DNA of 64,000 nucleotides from Spongilla lacustris (lineage: Eukaryota; Porifera; Demospongiae; Spongillida; Spongillidae): positions 7,593,378 through 7,657,377 of the forward strand of contig OX442424.1 in NCBI GenBank assembly GCA_949361645.1, written 5' to 3'. Numbering within the stretch: the stretch's first letter is position 1; the number at the start of each line of letters is the position of its first letter. A program made the position numbers and the translations under genes. This document shows, one piece after another, positions 59,801 through 64,000 of this stretch. Under the pieces are notes generated by a model. That model worked only from the letters and a program-made list of their open reading frames with translations. It made no database searches and was not told where the DNA came from.

Positions 59801-62800
59801 AGTGATGGTGAGTGGGTGTACGTTATCCATGGAGAAACCAAACTCCATCTTTTAAATGTGAATAAATGTAGGAGTACCTAAATGAGGTGACAGAGAAACT
59901 AAGATTAGCAAAGAAGAAGCTTGGACTATCTGAGGGGAAGGCTTTGTCAGAAGTAGTGAGTATTACTTGCAAGACCTTATGTACGTGTGTATTTGTGAGT
60001 ACCACAAAACATCCATCCATACATGTAGGCTGAAGCACAAAGTGTGCAAGAAGAGAAAAATGGAAGTAAAATAGGACTTTCAGTTTCCATCAGTGCCCCT
60101 TTGGTGGTCCTTCCTCTGACCTCCACATCCTCCAGTGCCTTTGTGGCAGACCTTGGTCATATGGAAGTCACAAACACATTCCTTCCTGCAGAGAAGGTAG
60201 CTGTTGGACAGCACCCTCCTGAAATGTTCCTCTCCTTCGGAGGTATTCCAGCCATTGTTGATGATATGACAGTAGACATCACTTCTGTCCATCTGTTCAA
60301 GTGAGTTTCTATGTGTATAAAGTTGATGGTGTACCTGAAAATAATTTTAGGATGCATTTTCACCATTTTAGTAATTTTGGGTTTTCTTAATTTTGGATGC
60401 GTAGGGTTAAAGACGTGACTAAATTGAAAGATGAAGTCGATACTGATCATGCAATCATAATGCCTATCAAATTCCATGGTCATGTGATTCGCAAACTTAG
60501 TGATTGGTGCACTGTGGTCCCAGATATCAGTATAGACGCAGAGCTCCCTTCATTGGAGGTCCAGCTAGGTCCTGGGGACTACAGTGCTATCTTGTCATTG
60601 ATGAACTCTTTGGGTGATGGTCGGCCTACCACACCCCCTTCTAATAAGGGAGAGGGTGATGGTGGTGGAGAGAAGGAAGAGAAAGAAGAGGAAGGATCAA
60701 AAAGTAAAGAATTGGAATTGTCCCTTGGCACTAAAGGTGTTGTTATACCAAGTACAGGTAGTTGTGTGAAACTATTAATGAAGTTTCAAATGAAAAAGGT
60801 ATAGTATTTCTTATTCTGCACTTGTATCATTCAATTAAGTTCCACGTCCATTTTAGGTCATCCTTTATTTGAATGAGCAAAGTAATGGTGGAAACATTGA
60901 GAGACTGAAGTTCCTCCTGAGTGAGATGGAGACAGAGTTAGTGATGAGGAGTTGGGACTTGAGTGTGACTGCCTTAGTTGGGAGTGCAGAGATCCAGGAT
61001 CACTTTACCAAAGGTGAGATATACACATGTACATGTACATGTAAATGTAAAAAGCATTATACATGTACATGTATTCAGACAGAGAGTGATGTCTTATATC
61101 ATATATGGTTGTAGATATTGAAAACACGCCTCACATACTGTTGCATGCTGGATCAGAGGAAGGAAAGTTTTTGACTACCAAGTATTGCAAGGTACATATA
61201 CATATATTGTTTTAACTGATTTTAAGGTTTTTCAGGTATTCAATTATTCGTGATCACCTTAATTGGTCGACTTTGAAAAGTACTATTCGGGGAAAAAATC
61301 GATTTCAGAATTTTGTATAGTTGAAATAACAGATTTCATTTTTCTTAGACGTGATTAGCTGATATTCATTTCTCTTTAAGAGAAAATCGGGAGCAGACCT
61401 GTGTTTGCTAATGGTTAAATGTAAATTCACAGATGATGTGCTGAATAAGGTTTGATTGGATTTGGACACAGTGAATAGAATTTTTCTGCAAACATTCAAT
61501 TTAGCTTGCAAGCATGCATCGTAGACTAGCTAATGATTGTGGTGGCCTTTACACCTCTTAAATTGTGCGTATATGCTACATTAGCAATAATTAGTCTCAA
61601 GCCAGCCGGCGAAAGTGGTCTACTGGAGGGCTTATATACTGTGCTTTGTGAGTCTGTGAAATGCAGAGGTAATCTCTGGATGGTGTAGCGCTCGAAATTA
61701 AATTTACAATTGCTTGACTACTGTGGTCTATGCCATTCTCATACATCAGGTGCATCATAGTGGTGGCATATGGGAGTAATCATCTTTAAAACATGGTAAA
61801 ACCTGAATACTTGTTGACAATTCTATAGTGCAATAGTCGTCAAAATTGATGTCATGTTTGTAAAAACCAATATCTAATTTGCCAAAAAACAAAAAAAAAA
61901 TCGACTGCACTTTTTTTCATAGTCAAAATAGTGTATTTTGATTTTTATGAAAGGTTGCACACCATAAGCCTTTGTTTCCAAATGACTTCTCTGCGCAAAA
62001 TTGTTATATTTTGTGATATGCAAGGTCTGGCAAGTGATAAGGTTATGAATTGCTGTATCTGAATTTTGTTAGTGCAGATGCAACTTGAAAATATGCATTT
62101 GGTACTTGCAAGACCAGTGAATCACTTGGATACTGTGCAGTATTAGTGAGGAATTGTAAACGTGTGCATTTCAGTCAGAAACATGCAGAATTGATTGGTG
62201 AATGTGTGCAGCCAAGTGTGAAAATGAAAAACAAACGTGTGCGATTGTGCTAATTATTGTGTGAGTCTGTGTAAGGATCACTTGTACACATGATCAAGTG
62301 GTAGTGTGTGTGCCTGAACAATGTCCCTACATATTGTTGAACTTGTGCAGTATATCTTACTGACTGAAACAAGTATGCATTGCATGCATTGACAATTGCT
62401 TATGGGATGTGGCAAAATTTTCTTAGCCTTGTCAGATTATGTGTATTGCAAATTGAACATCTTCACAGAATAGCAAAACCTGCATTTAGAGAAATGATAC
62501 AATGTATGTTGAAACAAAATATTCTAAGTTTGAAATTGAGTGCACACATCTACAAGTATGTGTAGTTCGTAAGATGATTTTGGTCTCAATTTTTAAGGAG
62601 CAGTGTAGTTTTTCTGGGTACATTGTCAAAATAATGTCATATACTTTAATTGTAAGGCTTGATTTTCTCCTTACCATGTACAGAATGATCGACAGTCTCC
62701 AGACTATGCTTCTAGCCCACATCCCACTGAGCAGTCTGTTATTGCAGACATGTCAGTAGTGAAGGTCCAGATACTGAAAGGGTCCCTTGTCAAGCTGATG

Positions 62801-64000
62801 TCCATGGGCCTCTCCATTATGTCTGAGATCAAGTGAGTGGCACTCACACTGTTTGTTGCCCATTCTCATCTCCCTGATGGTGTAGGTCTAGCAATGAGCC
62901 TTCAAGTACTACTAAGAAAGTTAACTTGCCAACAGAGGAAAGAGAGATAAAGAAAGGTGTGTATGGAGTATGAAAAAACATTAATTGTTATTATCTGGGT
63001 AACTTTAATTTTTTCACCAGTTGTGAAACAGCATCTTCCTGATGAAAGGGAACTGTACATTGAAGCCAGGTTTGGTGGTCTGGAGGTGACCCTTGGAGAT
63101 GAACATGGAGATATCCTGAGTGCTGATTTGATGGGTACTTTACATACATTTACATTTGCAGTACTGTTAGAATAATAATTTGAGGGATACTACAGCTACG
63201 GAATTTCCATATTCTCAGTTCAGGCACTACATGTATAGCTCTCATTATCTGGATCTGTACCATTGAGCTGGAATATACATATATTGAATTGTCAATTTGT
63301 TCAAGCTGGAAATGGCAATTTCCTCTCCTTAAAACACATTTTCAAAAGTACATGTATGTTTATGTCCTTCCTGCACTGGAATATTGTTGGAACCTAATCT
63401 AGGTTAATACCATTCATGAAAGGGAATATATTGTGCAGGAAGCACAGGCTGAAAATCAGTCACATTTACATTGTTGTGGAGAGTGGGCTTAAGCTCTTAC
63501 CAGGCAGTCTGATTGCAGTCCACCTGAACATATCTTAGCCCATTTATTGTACCCTGCTTCCATTAAGTGCTAGGGGTGTTGGTAAGGATGTAGCCATATA
63601 TCTGAATAAGTGCGTACTGTACCAATGGCATCTGCAAACATAGTTGTGGTTAGTCCAACCAAACCTTTTTTGTGCAGTGAAACATACATGTACCAATGGA
63701 TGCGTTGATTGAATTTTAACAAGAATGTGCAGTTGTATAATATTGTTTTATGCAATACATGACGGGTGTGTACATTTTCCTGGTATACATTGTAACTTGT
63801 AGCAGAGACCTATATGTACGTGTACTTGTATAACAGGGGCTAGACTAGATTATTATCTATTGCATGTACATGTACTTAGGGTTAGGGTTTACATTGAGCT
63901 CATATACATGTGCATGTACAATGTACATACTTGTGCACAGTTTAGTAACCTACATGTATGTATTTTTGAAGCATCTTGCTTGTTACGATTCCATAGGCTT
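28059..64000 (+). CDS. VPS13: VPS13A/C-type bridge-like lipid transfer protein, 61 exons plus start of 62, 3'-truncated
   Basis: VPS13 proteins are rod-shaped with a continuous hydrophobic groove and move lipids in bulk between membranes at contact sites such as ER-mitochondria, ER-endosome and ER-lipid droplet. The start MVFESVLVQVLNRFLG is the chorein signature and was chosen at the first ATG. Exons were found by matching the VPS13A/C order of motifs and requiring GT/GC-AG borders; all 61 join in frame (6,445 coding bases, about 2,148 residues). The later domains (VAB/WD40-like, DH-like/ATG2-C, PH) lie beyond the right edge. From exon 33 on, a 12-exon block is repeated in tandem. The best match among human paralogues is the A/C branch, not B or D. 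Coordinates by segment are in the next eight entries. Confidence 0.95.
28533..28559. repeat. (TG)n then poly-G in VPS13 intron 3
   Basis: A TG run (about 28510-28532) continues into a pure G run to 28559. Similar homopolymers occur at 16597-16620 (C), 25640-25667 (G), 28957-28981 (C) and 41266-41289 (G). These are low-complexity, and their lengths are unreliable in an assembly. Confidence 0.9.
30410..31238 (+). pseudogene. Dead pogo/Tigger-type transposase in VPS13 intron 4
   Basis: Fragments in shifting frames resemble a DDE transposase of the pogo/Tigger group: LSQASEAHLIEAIVFM (near 30435), a block ending NLDEMQIVLDPTQKRVAVICG (near 30765-30825, the NvDEtG region), IVSDGTALPPYIHLPGK (near 30890-30940), then LIDSFLQLETRGYNLIIGGHE (near 31055-31110, the lllDGh region with G-G-H instead of D-G-H) and a final HtSHl-like patch near 31190. 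Frameshifts and the lost aspartate mark it as dead. It is sense-oriented with the host gene. Confidence 0.65.
31239..31402 (+). mobile_element. Possible solo LTR, ~164 bp
   Basis: It starts TGTAACGGGCC and ends CCGTAACA, with the matching TGT...ACA ends usual for LTRs, and has an internal TATATAAG near 31348. It begins directly where the transposase remnant stops. No target duplication is visible, so the call is tentative. Confidence 0.35.
31875..32251. mobile_element. Inverted/direct repeat cluster carrying a DIRS-like RT scrap
   Basis: A ~70-90-bp segment (GGTTTTTAATTT...GGGAGGAGGGAGGAGTGGTTA) occurs three times: reversed at 31875-31945, forward at about 31946-32042, and forward again at about 32148-32251. 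Between the last two, 32058-32150 encodes LRHYLDDFLLVGPPGQNTCEE, which looks like the YLDD reverse transcriptase core of DIRS-type elements. The cluster ends about 30 bases before VPS13 exon 5. Confidence 0.6.
32282..33838 (+). CDS. VPS13: VPS13 exons 5-9 (residues 100-211)
   Basis: Exons 32282-32383, 32460-32527, 32641-32679, 32743-32802, 33773-33838. They encode a charged helix (DLREQREAKEKQLKHVDE), FVEKLVTQIVKNLR, VKVRNIHIQYEDS and SPFSFGVSLDSLFM, matching human VPS13A/C EKLVTQIIKNLQVKISSIHIRYED and what follows. Exon 7 is only 39 bases. These are the first strands of the lipid groove after the chorein cap. Confidence 0.92.
33130..33575. mobile_element. Diverged foldback element in VPS13 intron 8
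   Basis: The left part (GATCGAAAGTTGATAAATGTC ... GTGGTTGCCTAGTGATAATGTGTCA) is inverted at the right (GTCATCATCACTAGGCAACCA ... GTCATTTATCGACTTCC). Order and core GGTTGCCTAG match the much better preserved foldback at 37013-37447, so this is an older copy of the same family. Confidence 0.65.
34201..34264. repeat. (TG)n microsatellite in VPS13 intron 9
   Basis: About 32 TG dinucleotides with one TA interruption. Non-coding. Confidence 0.95.
34590..35258. repeat. 24-bp minisatellite (~28 copies) abutting the exon 10 acceptor
   Basis: The unit GGGGCTGTTCTCATGTGGGG plus TGAA, CGAA or CAAA is repeated about 28 times with few variants. Because 24 is divisible by three, long frames run through both strands as eight-residue repeats; these are artefacts. 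The array ends about 15 bases before the AG acceptor of VPS13 exon 10 at 35272-35273, so the branch point must lie in or near the repeat. Confidence 0.93.
35274..36928 (+). CDS. VPS13: VPS13 exons 10-16 (residues 212-412)
   Basis: Exons 35274-35354, 35457-35511, 35685-35758, 36062-36115, 36430-36620, 36726-36810, 36866-36928. Key matches: LLQLNCLSIYWNSN, VVKPITASARVRL, the long exon 14 with RFRRYRPLKP, KRAWWRYAFDA and MEAWSWSHIKAHR (human REWWAYA..., WSWKHIRKHR), and LDVLNITICRQLAE. The conserved WW and WSW motifs make this the most certain part of the gene. Exon 10 begins only about 15 bases after a 24-bp minisatellite. Confidence 0.95.
35786..35972. repeat. (CA)n imperfect microsatellite in VPS13 intron 12
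   Basis: A long CA-rich run with T and G interruptions begins about 28 bases after the exon 12 donor. The open frames over it are low-complexity. Confidence 0.93.
37013..37447. mobile_element. Foldback element with ~210-bp near-perfect arms
   Basis: Two arms of about 210 bases (37013-37224 and 37232-37447) are reverse complements with a handful of differences, around a ~7-base centre. Matching landmarks are GCGGTTGCCTAGAGACA against TGTCTCTAGGCAACCGC, and CCGGAGCCTTTTTAAA against TTTAAAAAGGCTCTGGG. Transcribed as part of VPS13 intron 16 it would form a long RNA hairpin. No coding capacity is seen. Confidence 0.9.
37483..37788. mobile_element. 306-bp MITE, TAGTTGGGCGTAGCC ends
   Basis: Inverted ends of about 75-80 bp: TAGTTGGGCGTAGCCCGACC at the left, and its reverse complement at the right, ending 37788. 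Flanks CAATTGACC (37474-37482) and CAATGGACC (37789-37797) look like a target duplication with one mismatch. The ends resemble the MITE at 4270-4653 (TAGT..G.CGTAGCC), so both probably belong to one family. It sits 35 bases beyond the foldback in the same intron. Confidence 0.8.
38265..43256 (+). CDS. VPS13: VPS13 exons 17-24 (residues 413-643)
   Basis: Exons 38265-38394, 39712-39797, 39861-39928, 40983-41051, 41553-41647, 42224-42324, 42381-42439, 43172-43256. They include PGWLAWATGWA (human GWFSWLWSW), EKEKLYQAIGYA (EEKALLYEAIGYS), FELKKVSIQL, IAADLKHRP, VKTVHMSGLL, FEMNPLKSQVNYRV and PILVFYDAATVDAM. For exon 21 two acceptors are possible; the upstream one (AG at 41551-41552) keeps the frame, while the next AG would give a stop. 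Confidence 0.9.
39948..40540. repeat. 21-bp minisatellite (~28 copies) in VPS13 intron 19
   Basis: The unit GTGGTCAGCTATGCATTAGC plus A, or its GTGATCAGCTATGCATTAGT variant, is repeated about 28 times. It starts about 20 bases after the exon 19 donor. The 208-residue frame across it (VISYALAVVSYAL repeats) is in a different frame from exon 19 and reflects only the period. Confidence 0.93.
43635..43850. repeat. 29-bp minisatellite (~7 copies) in VPS13 intron 24
   Basis: The unit GGCTTGGCTATGCCACCATG plus CAGGGCAAA is repeated about seven times. It is followed by 1.7 kb of unremarkable intron up to exon 25 (45612), in which I see no gene. Confidence 0.92.
45612..50909 (+). CDS. VPS13: VPS13 exons 25-32 with FFAT-like motif (residues 644-905)
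   Basis: Exons 45612-45679, 45728-45809, 46684-46771, 46906-47023, 48203-48275, 48347-48409, 49681-49780, 50716-50909. Matches: FEVDVSLKSPCLLIP, VVDLGSLRVTT, YDSFNFQISNVQLV, GGTLPLIALSLSD and LFQSLPLPPPS. Exon 32 opens with DDPEFETASEGEEE at residues 841-854, followed by acidic repeats. EFETASE resembles an FFAT motif (E-F-F-D-A-x-E) and lies where human VPS13A has its VAP-binding FFAT (about 842-848). The intron between exons 25 and 26 is only 48 bases. Confidence 0.9.
47024..48202. other. VPS13 intron 28, nothing recognised
   Basis: AT-rich intron sequence. I see no repeat array, inverted repeat or open frame worth noting. Confidence 0.5.
48683..48806. repeat. Near-perfect ~60-bp palindrome in VPS13 intron 30
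   Basis: CACTGCAAGCAGACTATGG ... ACTTTGGGAAAAGCGCACATAA (48683-48744) is inverted at 48747-48806 with almost no loop and only a small indel (CATGTACAAA against CGTA in the arms). It is either a very small foldback or an inverted duplication made during repair. Confidence 0.88.
49003..49510. mobile_element. ~508-bp MITE with 27-bp terminal inverted repeats
   Basis: The left end AGATATTATGTCTGGAGACT, continuing CTAGGCA, is exactly inverted at the right (TGCCTAGAGTCTCC, then AGACATAATATCT, ending about 49511). An inner inverted pair (ACCTTCCAACTGAA near 49208; TTCAGTTGGAAGG near 49298) adds structure. No transposase is present. Confidence 0.8.
51021..51260. mobile_element. ~240-bp MITE with ~55-bp inverted ends in VPS13 intron 32
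   Basis: GGATTTGTGAGCACCATTTG ... AAGGCGGTAAACAAGGGAATTACGGAAA (51022-51078) is inverted at about 51208-51259 with a few differences (CCGTAATCCC ... GGTGCCCACAAATCC). The centre of about 130 bases is AT-rich. Confidence 0.8.
51461..57436 (+). CDS. VPS13: VPS13 exons 33-44: rod module, copy 1 (residues 906-1429)
   Basis: Exons 51461-51617, 51679-51749, 51807-51955, 52028-52104, 52181-52297, 53651-53702, 53786-53837, 56224-56268, 56334-56456, 56519-56602, 56661-56935, 57067-57436. Lengths: 157, 71, 149, 77, 117, 52, 52, 45, 123, 84, 275, 370. Landmarks: ERLKFLLSE, MRSWDLNVTA, VKVQILKGSLVKLMSMGLS, EARFGGLEVTLGDEHGD, DDSATVISAQ, VQRLTVFVVFKFVNRVM, KIGLSVSISAPLVVLPLTS and AELPSLEVRLGPGDYNAIL. These are beta-groove strands of the VPS13 rod. 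The intron after exon 40 starts with GC. A 2.4-kb intron (53838-56223) carries a TTAA-flanked element. This copy is the most diverged of the three at its start. Confidence 0.92.
54015..55037. mobile_element. ~1.02-kb TTAA-flanked element with GGTTCCCGC repeats
   Basis: The ends TGTACGAACG...CAGCG (from 54015) and CGCTG...CGTTCGTACA (to 55037) are inverted, and each is bordered by TTAA (54011-54014, 55038-55041), the target of piggyBac-like transposons. GGTTCCCGC or its complement occurs about ten times, mostly near the two ends. No transposase frame is seen. It explains most of the extra length of VPS13 intron 39 (2,386 bases) over the equivalent intron in module copy 2 (600 bases). Confidence 0.75.
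55042..56223. other. Rest of VPS13 intron 39
   Basis: Contains a direct repeat of about 35 bases (GGGTTAACCCC followed by AGAGGT.AACC) at 55325-55356 and 55660-55690. Otherwise AT-rich with no gene. Confidence 0.5.
57514..60798 (+). CDS. VPS13: VPS13 exons 45-56: rod module, copy 2 (residues 1430-1959)
   Basis: Exons 57514-57670, 57746-57822, 57888-58036, 58103-58173, 58243-58356, 58664-58715, 58923-58974, 59575-59619, 59685-59807, 59872-59955, 60029-60300, 60405-60798. Lengths: 157, 77, 149, 71, 114, 52, 52, 45, 123, 84, 272, 394, a one-to-one match to copy 1. Exon 53 agrees with exon 41 at 36 of 41 residues, and the KIGLSVSI-to-LFK part of exon 55 with exon 43 at about 72 of 79, counted by eye. 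The intron after exon 45 begins with GC. Differences concentrate in linker exons 36/48/60 and in the acidic tails of exons 44 and 56. Confidence 0.93.
59026..59200 (-). repeat. Dispersed repeat fragment in VPS13 intron 51
   Basis: Read on the minus strand, 59190-59085 gives GCAGTTTTTAGCTTTGGGAG ... GTGTTGGCTTCTGGGGC, which matches 6565-6650 (CTTTTTGCGTAGTTTTTGGAG ... GCGTTGGCTTCTGGGGC) in the higher-order repeat, and partly matches 27050-27120 reversed. It is a mobile or widely copied family. Confidence 0.65.
60857..64000 (+). CDS. VPS13: VPS13 exons 57-62 (partial): rod module, copy 3 (from residue 1960)
   Basis: Exons 60857-61013, 61115-61191, 62684-62832, 62886-62956, 63021-63134, then an acceptor ATAG at 63993-63996 followed by GCTT, which would start exon 62 (copies 1 and 2 there read GATTGAGT and ACTTGAGT). 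Lengths 157, 77, 149, 71, 114 equal copy 2. Exon 57 matches exon 45 at 44 of 52 residues; exon 59 again has VKVQILKGSLVKLMSMGLS. The intron between exons 58 and 59 is 1,492 bases against 57 and 65 in the other copies. The gene continues past the right edge; whether more copies follow cannot be seen. Confidence 0.9.
61192..62683. other. VPS13 intron 58, expanded
   Basis: 1,492 bases where the matching introns of module copies 1 and 2 have 57 and 65. The sequence is AT-rich with no recognisable coding frame, and I could not find terminal inverted repeats, so the inserted element (if any) is unidentified. Confidence 0.6.
63135..63996. other. VPS13 intron 61
   Basis: Between exon 61 and the putative exon 62 acceptor at 63993-63996. 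TACATGTA-rich near its end; no gene or structured repeat seen. Confidence 0.55.

Overview
The window looks like an invertebrate animal genome: multi-exon genes with GT-AG introns, Ty3/gypsy and DIRS-like retroelement pieces, many small inverted-repeat DNA elements, and minisatellites. There is no bacterial gene organisation. The palindrome TACATGTA is scattered everywhere. A marine invertebrate, perhaps a sponge, is my guess from the style of the sequence, but the window does not prove it.

Layout. 1-3.6 kb: the pol part of an intact Ty3/gypsy retrotransposon, cut by the left edge, then its polypurine tract and the start of its 3' LTR. 4.3-4.65 kb: a small terminal-inverted-repeat element. 4.7-8.0 kb: a higher-order repeat of about 0.75-0.85 kb built on a ~42-bp motif. 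8.0-14.1 kb: degenerate Ty3/gypsy elements in opposite orientations, one with a ~1.04-kb internal tandem duplication. 14.7-23.1 kb: a complex duplicated region in which three copies of a repeat cassette (a GGTATAATATGTACAGTCC-type array, a unique spacer, then a 25-bp array) alternate with two copies of a small set of in-frame exons from an unrecognised gene. 24.4-25.3 kb, minus strand: a single-exon SAM methyltransferase of the NNMT/PNMT/TEMT family. 25.5-28 kb: small repeats and a probable VPS13 promoter region.

From 28,059 to the right edge on the plus strand runs one large gene, a VPS13A/C-type bridge-like lipid transfer protein. I could follow 61 complete exons plus the first four bases of exon 62. 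They stay in frame throughout and give about 2,148 residues so far: the chorein N-terminus, the long rod, and an FFAT-like motif where human VPS13A has one. The introns hold a dead pogo/Tigger transposase, a DIRS-like RT scrap, several foldback or MITE elements and three minisatellites.

The main discovery is in the rod. A 12-exon, ~525-residue block is present three times head to tail (exons 33-44, 45-56 and 57 onward). Exon lengths and phases are almost identical and protein identity is high, while introns are unrelated in length. The gene therefore encodes a VPS13 whose lipid-conducting groove has been lengthened by recent in-frame duplication, probably with continuing gene conversion between copies.
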